From Sambucus nigra (Eukaryota > Streptophyta > Magnoliopsida > Dipsacales > Adoxaceae), in contig OX422208.1 of assembly GCA_949130495.1 (NCBI GenBank), positions 399,426,561-399,490,560 of the forward strand: DNA of 64,000 nucleotides. Reading direction: 5' to 3'. Positions 47,340-58,651 of the stretch are shown here, piece after piece. Positions within the stretch are counted from its first letter, which is position 1; each line of letters opens with the position of its first letter. Made by a program: the position numbers and the translations under genes. The notes below the pieces were generated by a model. It worked only from the letters and a program-made list of their open reading frames with translations. It was not told the DNA's origin and ran no database searches.

Positions 47340-48335
47340 CGCTGGTCAGAGTCAATTACTGAGCTTAGTATTGCTAAATCGTCAGCGTGACTATTCTGTC
47401 CTCGAGGGAACTGCTAAATTTTTACCTTTTCAAAGTCTTTCATAAGTCCTCTTACTACGTCGAGGTAGGCTTCCATTCAGTCATCTTTGGTGTTGAAGTC
47501 CCCACTTACCAATTTGGAGACTAGTTTGGAATCACCGAATATGTGGAGGCACTTTTCCCCCAGTAGTTTGGCCTTTTACAAACTGACGATCAGTGCTTCG
47601 TACTCAGCTTCGTTATTGGAGGCCTCAAATCCCAATCTTATTCATTGCTCAATTAAAGTGTCTTCGGGGGTGATGAGAACAATCCCTACTCCCTCCCCCT
47701 TAGAATTGAAGGTCCATTAACGTATAAGGTCCAATATTTGGACTGTTCTTCATGTATCATCGACTACTCATTGTTCAGTTACTTTATCGACTGATATTCT
47801 GTGAACTCAGTAATGAAATCTACTAGGATCTGCCCTTTGATTTTCATTATGGGCTTGAAGTGGATATCAAATCTCCTAAGTTCGATCGACCACTTCGAAA
47901 GTCGTTCAGAGAGGTTAGCCTTTCATAGAACGACGTTGAGTGGGTAAGAGGTGATTACGATTATGGAGTGAGATTCAAAGTAATGATTCAACTTCCTTGA
48001 AGAGACTACCAGTTCATAGGCGAGCTTTTTCAGAGGCAAGTACCGTTGTTCAGTGTCTAGGAGTGTCTTATTGGCATAGTAAATCGGGTGCTGTCCCCTC
48101 TCCTTTTCATACTAAGGCAGAGCTCACAACATGGTATGATACTGCTAGGTAAAGATACATTTGGTCTATGTATTTTGGAATTACCAATAATGGTGGTTTG
48201 CTAAGGTAGGACTTGATTTATTTCAGAGCTCGTTAACAGTCATCGTCTCATATGAGTCCTTTACCCTTTATTAGAAGCTGAAAGAATTATCAGTAACATT
48301 TCGAAGACTTAGAGATAAAATGATTAAGCGCTGCG
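47340..48335 (-). pseudogene. RNase H and additional RNase H-like domain of element D (broken)
   Basis: Minus strand. No long open run, but the second domain is recognisable near 47570-47640 by FEASNNEAEYEALIVSL and its end near 47355-47400 by NSHADDLAILSS. These are characteristic of the extra (archaeal-type) RNase H of Tat elements. The RT-linked RNase H should fill 47750-48335 and is too decayed to define by eye. Confidence 0.68.
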
Positions 48336-48340
48336 AGCAT

Positions 48341-49294
48341 TCAGTTAAGCTTCTGAACATCTCTCAACGTCTGAGGAGGCTGGACTCTAGTGGTAGCATT
48401 GATTTGGTCTGGGTTGGCCTTAATTCCCCTCTTATTGATTAGATAACCTAAGAATTTTCCTGATTGGACACCGAATGAAAACTTACTTGCATTAAGCTTC
48501 ATTCGATACTTCCTGAGGATCTCAAAGGTTGTTGCTAAATCTGAGAGGTGATTGGCCTTGTCCTTTATTTTAACAAGCATATCATCGATGTATACTTCCA
48601 TCATTTCTCCCATATATTTGCTGAACATCCTGGTGACCAATCTTTAGTAAGTTTCTCATGTGTTCTTGAGGCCAAACTGCATGACCTTATAATGGTACAA
48701 CCCAATCGAGGTTATAAAGGAGGTTTTATCCTGATCGGGTTCGTATAAAGGGATCTAGTGATAGCCTGAGTAAGGGTCTAGGAAGCTCGTTCTCTCATGT
48801 GTTAGTGTGGCTTCAACCAACTGATCTATATTTGGGAGATGGAAGCTATCCTTGGGGAATTCCCTATTAAGGTTAGTGAAATCGAAACAAACCCTCCAAC
48901 TTCAATTGCTTTTGGGTATCACCACTGGGTTGGATAACCATGCAGATAACTGAACCTCCCTGATGAATCCTGCATCGGGTAGCTTACTAATTTTTTTCTC
49001 TACCGCCTTAGCCTTCTCAGGGGATGTTCGTCTAGCCTTTTGAGTGATGGGATTGAAGGTTGGATTGATGTGCAGGCGATGGCAGGCCACGCTGGGGCCG
49101 ATCCCTGGTAACTCGTAAGTCTCCCGAGTGAAAACATCTATATTGCTTTTGAGAAGTGTAACTAACTCTCTTTTCTCTTGATCGGTGAGAGAAGCTCTGC
49201 TCAGAAATTTCCTCTTGATCAAGTTATCATCGGTTACAACTTCCTCCAGGATTTCTACGACCCTATCGGTGGGGTTGACATTAGTCTCTTCCAC
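48341..49294 (-). pseudogene. Reverse transcriptase of element D (broken)
   Basis: Minus strand. The N-terminal run 48902-49294 has TRETYELPGIGPSVACHRL and EKKISKLPDAGFIREVQ, then VVIPKSN. The catalytic box is in 48341-48640: EVYIDDMLVKIKDKANHLSD, with both aspartates intact, followed by LNASKFSFGVQSGKFLGYL. The part between (48641-48901) has stops and frame changes. YIDDM with the KFLGYL/GIKANPDQI pattern is typical of the Tat/Athila side of Ty3/gypsy. Confidence 0.87.
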
Positions 49295-49318
49295 ACCTAG
49301 TTGACCATACCGTAGTTG

Positions 49319-50140
49319 CTATTTGGAAAGAATAACCCCCTCCTGGGCTTTCTCCTGGGCATTCTTGGATTCCTTATTCTTTGCTTTCTTTGGGTGGATA
49401 GCTGTAATAAAGCACTTTCTGGCCGTAGCTTGGTCGCCACGAATCTCTACCACTCCTCGATCTGTAATGCACTTCAGCTTTTGATAATAGATGAATGACA
49501 TGAACTTCATGGCGTGGATCCATCCTCTGCCCAAAATATCATTGTATGGGGATTCGATGCCCACCACTAAAAACTCAATTAGCTTTGAGATGTTTCCCAC
49601 CCTGATCGATAAGATTATCTTTCATAACGGCATCGCGATCCTTTCTGCAAAGTCGATCAGTGGAACAGTGGCTTCTTTGAGGTCGGTAATATTTAGCTTC
49701 AGTTTATGGAATAGTTCTAGGTACATCACTTCGGACGAACTCCCATGCCCCACAAGTATTTTGTCAATATCCCAATTAGCAATTCTGAGTGTGATCACCA
49801 ACATATCATGATGTGGTGTCCTTACCCCAACTAAGTCTTCTTCAGTGAACATGATATGCTTGGTGTAGTCAATGTCTTCTGGTCGCTGATGCTTTCCTTC
49901 CTGAGATTTGGTAGGGTCAATTTGAAAATCTTCCATCACGACAGTTACCTTTTTGAGTTCCATTTGAACGGCGTTGCCCTGGATCTTCTTAAGGTCTAAC
50001 GCACCACAGATTACTGTAAACTCATGTCCTGTGTCATCGTCAAGGACGTTGTCTGGCTTTTGGTGGCCATTGGCAGTGACCTTCTCCGTTTTCCTTTTGA
50101 CATACTTGCTGAGGTGTCTTACCTGAACTAGCTCTTCCAA
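49319..50140 (-). pseudogene. Protease region of element D (active site lost)
   Basis: Minus strand. The run 49622-50140 leads through IMFTEEDLVGVRTPHHDMLV and ANWDIDKILVGHGSSSEVMY. Relatives have DTGSS where this has GHGSS, so the catalytic aspartate is gone. The next run (49319-49600) has SPYNDILGRGWIHAMK and VVEIRGDQATARKCFI, the second half of the fold and the linker to RT. Confidence 0.85.
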
Positions 50141-50235
50141 GTGTGACTTCAGAAGTTTCTAATTCTCAGTTCGGTAACCTCCCTCTATATGGAACACGTA
50201 TCTCAGCGCATTGTTCCTTTTAGTTGCGTCTCCTC

Positions 50236-51560
50236 CTATCTTCTTAGGTTATTTGATGAAAGGCTCATCCTTGATCTTGTTGAGAATATTATAAATAGGT
50301 TCCTTAAAGAATGTGTTAACATCCTAGAATGCTTTGGAGGGTTAAAACTTGTTTCCATTCTTAGAGCTATTCCTACCCCCATTCTTATTTCCATTCTTCT
50401 GGGTATCGCTCTTCTTCGTTCCCTTGTTTGCCTTTGTTCGACCATTGTCCCCTCCACTAGGATGCACCATGTCCTCCACCTTGGCTTACTTCTTAATACG
50501 AGCCATAAGATCATCGATGGTGATGGACTCTTTCTTAGTGAGGGATTGGTGCAACAAAGAGGTGGTCGACAAGTTGATTTTAAAGGATGCTATGGCAACC
50601 TACTCCAATCAATCCTCGATCTCATTAAAACTTACCAATATCTTTTCGCATAGTCTTGGAGGTTCTCCTATGGCTTTTTCTTCATTGTGAGCAGTGCATC
50701 CATTCGCTTGGGATGGGAGCTACTAGTTATGAATCGCGCCATGAATGCTTCCGCTAGTGCTGTAAAATTCCCGGACCTGTGAGGAAGCCTCTTAAACCAC
50801 TTATGTGCTACATCATGTAGACTGGAAGGTAAGATCGTGCACATAAGTGCGTCATTGTGGCTCCATAAGGTCTTTGCTTATCGATATTGCCTGGCATGGT
50901 CTACAGGGTCTGTTTTCCCATCATAGACTTTGAAAATTGGGAGGGAAATTTTTTTTAGGGCTCTTCCTGCTCGAGTGCCCTTGAAAAAGGGGACTTCATC
51001 TGAGTGTTGAAGCTGTTCTAGCTAGTTCTCTGGTGGATCTACTCCTCGGTGAGCTGGATGTTGGTCTATCTCCTAACAGACCAGAATCCTTAAATCTTCA
51101 TTATGTCGATCATTGCTTCTGTGGTGCCTCTCCCGCTGACCACACTCTGATCATGCTCGCTTTGACCTATCACATTCTGTTCTTTCCTGGTCACGCATGA
51201 AGTTCCTTCCTCAACTGTGCTAGGATTCCTCGCACGATGTTTTCTAGTGGTTTTCTGGATGCCTCTCTCCGTTCTTTTGAGTCGCCTCTACAGGCGAGCA
51301 TTTTCTTCCACTTAGAGGCGTGCAACCTCCTCTCGTTCATGAAGCCTATCTTCATAAGCATCAACCACCCTAGAAATATGAGTAGACCTAGGTGGCCCAT
51401 GGCTTTCTCCATAGGGTTGCCTATCTGGAGAAACCCGGGGTTTGTATGCTGGCGAATTTCAGACCGACCCTACGAGGAACTGGGTATTCTTGGACGTCGC
51501 CGGCTTGGGGAATGTTGCTACTGTGGTGAGACATTACGGGCTTTCTAGTAATGAATGATT
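50236..51560 (-). pseudogene. gag of element D (broken)
   Basis: Minus strand. Short runs only. A charged N-terminal part lies at 51191-51412 (RRLHASKWKKMLAC, GILAQLRKELHA). The retrotransposon-gag domain can be followed at about 50560-50990 through several frames, for example VREFYSTSGSIHGAIHN and EVAIASFKINLS-like segments. A proline/arginine-rich C-terminal part is at 50236-50514. There are many stops. Confidence 0.68.
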
Positions 51561-51580
51561 TCATGGGAATACATGTCGCT

Positions 51581-51597
51581 TCCCACAGACGGTGCCA
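51581..51597 (-). promoter_or_regulatory. Primer-binding site of element D
   Basis: Minus strand TGGCACCGTCTGTGGGA, 2 bases after the 5' LTR. It differs from the initiator tRNA-Met site of the other elements and resembles the TGGCGCCGT-type sites of Tat/Athila elements. The tRNA itself is not determined. Confidence 0.75.
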
Positions 51598-51599
51598 AT

Positions 51600-52044
51600 T
51601 GTGAGTGCATAAAATACCACAATAAAAGATTCTATGAAAATAATCACAAATGGCAGAAAGTAAATGAAATCACACGCATGACAATAATTTACGTGGCTTG
51701 GAAACTTGCATACCTCCACGAAGAGGTAACTTGTTCTTATTAAGTGTCTCTAGAAATCTCAAGTTTCAGTCACTTTGCCTCGGGTTGGGGTGTACAATTT
51801 ATAGGTATGTCGTTACAGAATTTGAGTTGTTCAAGAAACTTTGACTATCGTGTGGATTAGTCATAAGGCAATTGAATATCTCATCTGAGATTTTTGGTAC
51901 CGGATTTCACCATATCTGTAGGTGTTGTTATACCATTTAAAAATACTCATGTGGAAATTGAGTCATGATTTGGGCTGTGCCAAGTATTAATCTATCAGGA
52001 CTTGGTTGGCTACTCTCATGGACTATAAAAAATGGGCTCCCACA
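51600..52044 (-). repeat. 5' LTR of element D
   Basis: 445 bp; on the minus strand it starts TGTGGGAGCCC and ends TGCACTCACA. Partner of 41250-41694. Confidence 0.92.
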
Positions 52045-53741
52045 ATCACAATAGAGTATTTTAATTTAAACGAGATATAAATTAACATGTGAGTAAAATA
52101 ACTACCACTATCTATCCATATCACTAAGCCACCCCGATGTTTAAATCCAATTATGATATTTCAACATAACACTAGATCCTATAATTTAATTTAACTATTT
52201 TAATTTAATTAATTTATGCGACGCAAGTGTAGTCAGTTCACCCTATTTCAGGTCCTGCACATACTCTTGGCCCGCTTAAGTTCTACACCACACATTCCCC
52301 TCAGCCAGTTTTCCCAATTTCTTTAGTACTACACATACTCGTGAGATTCCATGCACGACATGTCACTGAAGCTAGTTCTCCCGTATTCTGTATCGTGACG
52401 CCACACACACCTACATTGCTATAGTCAGTCGACCCGTATTCTATCATCCCTGCACATACTCTCACTGCAAATTCATTTTAATACCCGTTCTAAGTCTTAG
52501 GAATTTATTATCAATTTTCTCAAGTTCTCATCATTTTTTATTAGACCCACCCTTTTATCTAGCATAAATTCTCAAACCACCCCTAGTCCCATACCTAGAT
52601 GTCTTCAAAACACAGGTATCTCCTAACCTATCATTTAGAAAGAATACCTACCAATAACTATTACCTAGCCTTGCACCTACGCTAATGATCCAACGGAAAC
52701 GACGTACAATTTAGCCCCACCCCGGAAGTATCCATCCATAAAACCTATACTAACTAGTCCCATAACTAGTAAGCGTTACTAACAACTAAAGCCTACCCAC
52801 TAGTCCCATACCTAGCAAGCAACCAAAATAAGGGAAGATCACTAACTAACCCAACAATCCTGACGTCCCCGCGGTGTATATTATTAATACAATTAACAAA
52901 TCTCGTAAGGCATATTTTCAACTTATCCCCACAATTCTATAAGTTAGTCGCAAGATCACTATTTATCCCAATTATGTCTATTTAATTATAACATTAATTA
53001 AAACAATACGTTTTCTCATCAATTTATAGAATATCTAATCACATGCATATTTTTGGAAAACATCTAATAATAAATCTCTACTCTACAAGATGCACATAAT
53101 TAACGTGATTTTACATATCGAAATCAATTTATAACATCCCTACGATTTATTCTACATGCGAACGTCATAAATTCTAACGGAATCCCAACCTCTAATCTAG
53201 CATTCAAGGGTTTGGAGTCTTAGAATGTATTAAATATTTGCATAAAATCAGTACCAAACTTTAGTTTCAATTTTCCTAATTAGTCTTTCTATTCTATTTA
53301 AAATAATAATTATTAGTATTTAGGCAACATTTAAAACGCATAGTACCAAAGGGGGACAATCGAAGTATTCATGCCTGTAAAAAAGTCGTCTTGCAAATCT
53401 GATTACACGGTTGCGTTCCTCTCGCGGAAATAGTAAAGACACCTTTGGTTGTTCTTAAGAAAACTTGATTTAGATCTTCAAAATTTAGGTTGAAAGTTAT
53501 GTTTAATGGGGTTTAGGTTTTGTAGATGAGAGGAGATAATAATTTGGCAGGCTACTGATTTTTGAGAAGGGTTAAAAGTGTTTTAAAAATTCTAAACATG
53601 TCCATTAAACGATTTAAAGAAAGAGTCCTAATCAAACACAAATACTAAAAAAACACTATGGACGAACGGAGCGTCGAAATTGGCTGAAATTTTTATATGT
53701 TGTAGTTGATGGCGAGACAAAGCTGCTATAAAGAATTCAGC

Positions 53742-53757
53742 TCGACCGGACGGTCGA
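53742..53757. repeat. Palindrome TCGACCG-GA-CGGTCGA in LTR E
   Basis: Seven-bp arms around two central bases, beside further GTCGAA/TTCGAC words. Likely counterpart of the other LTR palindrome clusters. Confidence 0.75.
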
Positions 53758-53979
53758 ATTTTTTTCTCCTTAGTCCGGATCCTCCCCCGATTTTATATAA
53801 AAATTTATAATTTCTAAATTTTAAATCTCGATTCAAATTCCACTTAAAACCTTATTTTTACATATAAAATCAACATTTTTACATACCAAAATTAAATAGA
53901 TTCCAAAAAATTATTTTTCTAAATTTTTTATTTTAACAAAGATTTTTACAACTAAAAAATCACGGGGTGTTACAGATGT

Positions 53980-55538
53980 TATTTATGATCAACCACCTTT
54001 AATCCTTTATTATAAGTGCAACACACCTCATGATGGGGATTGGCATAAATGCGAAAAAAAATCAGCCCAAAAATTTCGGTTGATCTATAATACCCGACTC
54101 TACCACCATCAATATTGTCCCCAATTTAACCACCGATCACAGTGGTGTGAGGTTTTATTTCAGCTCACATCCATAAACTCGTGTCAACAGATTTTTAACC
54201 CCTGACGTGTAGTGTCGTAAATCTCATGCCTTACCAGTAGAGCTAAAAAGGCCTCGGTATTAGAATAATGCAAATATACATATATAAACCATTACTTTCC
54301 CTCACCCAGACGATGTGGAATGTAACTCTCTGTCGACCAAATCAACCATAGTACTAGTATATTACATGATCATGCATTAGAAAGTAAAAAACAAGAACTA
54401 GGTTTAAAGCATAAACCTAGAATTTTGAATCACGATACCATTGCGGATCTTATAGGTGATCAAAATGGGGAGAAATAGATTTATAATGAGGTTGATCTTG
54501 CTTCCCTCTTAAGTTCCTCAAAAACCTTACTGGAATCCGTAAAATGCCTCAGATATTTTAGTATATGATCCCCCCTAAAGTAATCCTAGTGTGTGGGCAT
54601 TTCCAGAGATGAAAATATGTTGAAATATGAGAGCAATCATGTTCTCTCTCCTCAGCCCTTAATAAAAATGTGAATAGTGTTTTTTCTTTTTATCTCTAAC
54701 CCTCTATAATGGATATGATACTTAAAACCCTAACTTACAATAATATATATAACTGTAAGACACATGCTTAGGCTAAACTGGATTTCTAGAGAGTCTGGGA
54801 CAACTACTTGGGTAATGTACTACAATAGAGACCCAAGACAGAATAATTAAATTGCCTTCCAAATAAGTACTCAAAAACCCCAAATTATAGCCCTATAAAT
54901 TATTTTCTTTCTCTATTTAATCGCAATTAATTTCACTAAATAATGACGAGTGCACTCAAAATAACCAAAAATAAAGAGGTATTTATTTACAAAGTTTTAT
55001 GGTACACAATGTGATTCCTCGCATTAATTATACAATTCCCACTTGGTCAAATAAGTTCGCTAATCAATTTTAACCAACTTTTTATTTATTCCTTGATTCT
55101 CGGACTTAACTTATTTAATTCTCTGCCTGATATAAATTCACTGACCAAATATACTAGTAGAATCAAAACTTATAAGCTTATCAAAGGGGTATCATAATCC
55201 AAGATCTTCCATGGATGCGAATTCTTCTGAATTATGATCTCAAACCTATTTACACAACGACTTCCAAATCTACGGATATTTAGATCCAACTATAATTGAA
55301 TTGAACCCATACCAATCCAATCAATAATTGTGCAAGCATTCCAACTCTCATAAACCTCGGGATTAAGAACCTATGCACCCTTTGAAAAATTATGAGATTA
55401 TACAAGTGTAATCTAGTCAGTACCTAAACTTGAATCTCGCTCGTGGTCCCATTCAATACATTCCTGAACGTACTGGTCACAACCCTATTTGAACTATCAA
55501 ATAGAACCACCAGACAGGTTCCCTTAATTTTAGATAGC
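53980..55538. other. Unassigned sequence, possibly a minus-strand LTR element remnant
   Basis: No domain recognised. On the minus strand 54427-54440 reads TGGTATCGTGATTC, which could be a degenerate initiator tRNA-Met primer site, preceded by a possible LTR end (AAGATCCGCA). I cannot find the other LTR end. Confidence 0.35.
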
Positions 55539-57560
55539 TGTAACACCCCGTGTTTTTGAAGACTACATTTATTAATTATTAAGTAAGAATAAAATTAATA
55601 AATGGGACTAATTATTACTTGTGAGGCTTAGTAATAATAATTTGGTATAATTTAGATGACAATTGAATATTTCAGGCAATATAATTTTTGTAACATGTGT
55701 TAGTAATAATTAATTAGTGATATTAATTATATGATTGGGGGCTATGTGTACGCGTAAAATAATTAAGCGTGCCATTTTATTGATGCCGTGAGAGATTACC
55801 ATGAATTATGGGTAATATCATTTAAACTGGACTTTGGGGTGGAAGGGATATTCGTTTATGTGTTTTATCGCTTTAAATTAGTTTCGAGGGGTAGGTATAC
55901 CCTTCAAAGAGATTTTCGTCTAATCCAAGTAGCATTCTGGGCTCTTTGAAGGGCCCGAAATCAGGCCTCAATAAGAGATATGGGATTAGAGTTTTAAAAA
56001 GTGGTTAGAACACATCATTTAGGTATTTTTCATTCACTAAACCTAACCCCGACAGCCATAAACACTTGGGAGAAGTAAGGAAAGCTTGGAGAGGATAAAA
56101 CAAAGAGAATTCATGAGCATTTTTTCAATCTTCCAATTTCAGGTAAATTTTTTCATGAATTATCTTTAATAATTTGTTTTTTAATAAGCATGCTTTCTCA
56201 TATGATTTCAGGCTTTTAATTATGTTGGAGACTGATTTATATGATGATTTATGATTGGGACTGATTAGGATTAATAGTAATTAATCTTACTTTGAAACTA
56301 AATACTTTAGTGATAAAACCCGAAATTGACACCGAATAATTAATAGAAATTATGTTAGAATCCATGTTTAGGTTTGTAGTTACTTTTTAAGTGAATCCAT
56401 ATCTAATAAATCTTGAATTGAAAGATATTAAGGATTCATAAATTGTTCTTGATGAATTTTGGGTTAATTTGATTATTGATTGAAATTATGTTAAAAACCC
56501 TTATTATGATTATAAATCATTAGGAATCTTGCCCTTAGATTTTTTTAGGTTTTAGTATGATGGGGATTCGATTGGAGACATTAGTGGGGATTTAATGGTG
56601 GTTTTTGGAAAGTTTTGGAGATGATTTTCGTAGTTGGGGATAAAGCACAACGTCTTTATCGTTCGAATGAATTACCTTTCTCCTCGTTCGAACGACTTTG
56701 AAATTTTATGCAGTTATGCAGAATCGAAATGCAAAGGCATTGGCGTTGATTTCGTATTATTTGATTTTTTCTGAATGATATGTTTTTTCTACTAAACGGT
56801 GCGCGAGACCGAAAGTTGGATTTGGTGATTTTTAGTTAGGACTTTCCTTTAAGATTACTGCACTGAATTTAGTGATGGACCAAACGTGGTTAATATTGTT
56901 ATGTAGGTTAGAACCCCTTGTATTATTGTACTTACATCCAGTGTTATGATTTTGTTAGAATGGGTAAACGCGCGAGTGAGCGGTATCCTATAGTCGTATG
57001 TATATATCAAGCTTAAAGAGTAACGAGTTAAAGGGTTTGGAATACATAATTCAGGTCTTAAGATGATATTGACCGTGAAATTAATTTAGTAATTAAATGA
57101 GGAGACACTTACGTACATTCCAATAGAGTGTGCATATATAGAGCTAGATGTACTCATAGTTTAGAGATGAAATAATGTAGGAGTTGAATGTAATAATAAC
57201 TAGAGTTGATAAACCTAAGAACGTAAATATAATTCAGTGTTTAAGAATTGATAGGATTTATGGTATGCTTTAATGTATGAGATACCCTACTTGTTTATAT
57301 ATGTTTAACTTGGTTTTGAGAGATTGTAAACTCAATTTAGATAGGGATCTAACGATGTGGGGATCTAAATGTTTAGGTACACATGAGTGTATGAAGTATC
57401 CTTCTTCTCATAAATACCATGAGGTATTTGTTCATTGGTAAAAATACCATAAAGATTCATATCATCGTGATATGGATGGATTCTAGGATCTTCACAAACA
57501 GAGTGTCGTGAAGTAGATGGAAGATAGGTAACAAAAGGTTTAGAAGACCGACTCCTAGAG
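55539..57560 (+). repeat. Gypsy-type LTR H, + strand, right end uncertain
   Basis: Begins TGTAACACCCCGTGTTTTTG and follows the A/B LTR plan: early AATATT-rich part, a GGGCCCGAAATCAGGCCTC block, a TTTCAGGTAAATT splice-donor-like motif near 56142, then a palindrome cluster at 56660-56695. No primer-binding site is seen. The right side fades before the pararetroviral sequence near 57600, so it is truncated or its end is not recognisable. Confidence 0.6.
56660..56695. repeat. Palindromic CGTTCGAACG cluster in LTR H
   Basis: CGTTCGAATG and CGTTCGAACGA separated by about 20 bp, at the same relative place as the clusters in LTRs A and B. Confidence 0.78.
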
Positions 57561-57618
57561 GATTGACACCTATTAAATTTTCTAAAGCTTAGAAAAACAT
57601 CACCATCTTTATCCTCAA

Positions 57619-58386
57619 TTATATCCCAAAATCTTCAATTTGTCGTGGTTGGGGAGGAACAACATTTTCTATAGCCAAAGTCTCTGGGAAATCAATTTCG
57701 TCCCAACTTATAGTTCTAGGTGTGTGCACGTTAGAATCTATAAGATGTCTGTCAATTAACACAGTTTTACCAAAAGGACTAAATTGTTTAATATTGGGAG
57801 CCATAGTATTCATTACCTTGTAATAAATCCTATAGATAATCCCAAAAGTTTCCGATCCAGGAAGAAAATTATAACCTTTAGTTTGAACCCTAAGACTCAA
57901 AGCTTTACAAAGGTGCATATCAGACAAAGACATAGTTATATTTAGAAACACATCAAAATAAACAGGTCCATTACAAAGACTAGTTTCAATTGCTCCCATC
58001 AAAGATTGTCTAAAATTAGTACACCTACCATCACGTAGAGTAGCTTGCAAACAGGCGTTCATACCAGAAAAGGTCAAAGGTTTAAAAGCAATTTGAATTA
58101 AACCAACATGAATAAAATGATAGTTTTTATCTTTTATATGATCTTTAAGATCATCCCATTTGAAGAGCTCGATAGACTTATCTTGCTCGTTCAGACTAAT
58201 GGTTTGTTCCATAGTCTTTATAGCATACTTGCTACGAAAGTTATACCAATTAGTATTATAAATGGTTTTAGGCTGGACTTTAGGAATAGTCCATCTGTTC
58301 AAATCCTTTTGAACATCAAATTCAATTAAAGAAGAGTTCTTCACGAACTCTTGTGAGTTGTGTGTATCAATGGTGTTTAAATCCAT
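57619..58386 (-). CDS. Pararetroviral movement protein, 30K family
   Basis: 255 codons open from ATG (58384-58386) to the stop at 57619. Caulimovirid movement proteins form tubules through plasmodesmata for cell-to-cell spread. Diagnostic parts are HVGLIQIAFKPLTFSG at about residues 93-108, a conserved GPVYFDVFLNITMSLSD segment (about 139-155) containing the usual aspartate-bearing core, and NFLPGSETFGIIYRIYY near 173-189. The frame is intact over its length, the best preserved viral frame here. A coat-protein frame would be expected next, but the homology stops at the left junction. Not expected to be expressed from this broken locus. Confidence 0.85.
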   Translation of the reverse strand: MDLNTIDTHNSQEFVKNSSLIEFDVQKDLNRWTIPKVQPKTIYNTNWYNFRSKYAIKTMEQTISLNEQDKSIELFKWDDLKDHIKDKNYHFIHVGLIQIAFKPLTFSGMNACLQATLRDGRCTNFRQSLMGAIETSLCNGPVYFDVFLNITMSLSDMHLCKALSLRVQTKGYNFLPGSETFGIIYRIYYKVMNTMAPNIKQFSPFGKTVLIDRHLIDSNVHTPRTISWDEIDFPETLAIENVVPPQPRQIEDFGI

Positions 58387-58651
58387 AATACAAATGTTAA
58401 TATTTAGGATAGTAATAACCTTATGATCTGAAATAGGAAAATATTATACAAATAAAAAATCTAGATTTAAGAGAGTATAATAAGCCGAATTAGAAATCAC
58501 TTTTGACACCCAGTGGTCAACGATTTACTTCGGGAATAAGCCTCAACACCTCAGACGGTAACAAGGCAACCCATTTACGCGATAAATACCAGTCCATATC
58601 AAAACCAGATTTCTATTTCTCCTTATTGTTATCATTTAAATTAGGTTTTTA
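58387..58651 (-). other. Leader side of the movement protein frame
   Basis: About 265 bp upstream of the movement protein start on the minus strand. I see no tRNA-Met primer site here. Probably viral leader, cut by the LTR-like block that follows. Confidence 0.4.

Larger units (their letters stand above)
41250..52044 (-). mobile_element. Element D: Ty3/gypsy of Tat/Retand type, minus strand, 10.8 kb
   Basis: Two 445-bp LTRs (41250-41694 and 51600-52044), flanked by ATCAT (41245-41249) and ATCAC (52045-52049), a 5-bp duplication with one change. On the minus strand the order is primer-binding site, gag, protease, RT, RNase H, a second RNase H-like domain, integrase. Between integrase and the 3' LTR lies about 4.3 kb with two decayed frames on the + strand. 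A second RNase H-like domain and an antisense accessory ORF are known features of the Tat group (for example Grande- and cinful-like elements). The coding parts are broken. Confidence 0.9.
40736..53974 (-). mobile_element. Solo LTR E, minus strand, split by element D
   Basis: Left part 40736-41249 and right part 52050-53974, about 2.44 kb together. Ends are TGTAATACCCC on the left and GGGGTGTTACA on the right. On the minus strand it starts TGTAACACCCCGTGATTTTT, like the other gypsy LTRs here. Flanks GATAT (40731-40735) and GATGT (53975-53979) differ at one base and are the likely target duplication. No coding part of its own remains, so it is solo, produced by LTR-LTR recombination before D entered. 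Confidence 0.72.

Noticed and set aside
50189..50690. + strand frames of 113 and 154 codons, hydrophobic, looking like membrane proteins
   Set aside because: Reverse of the gag and protease region of element D, whose minus-strand reading matches known domains.
53975..54190. Coding-looking stretch with a KCNTPHDGDWHKC pattern, considered as a zinc knuckle
   Set aside because: Spacing does not fit CX2CX4HX4C, the frame is short and there is no neighbour to support it.
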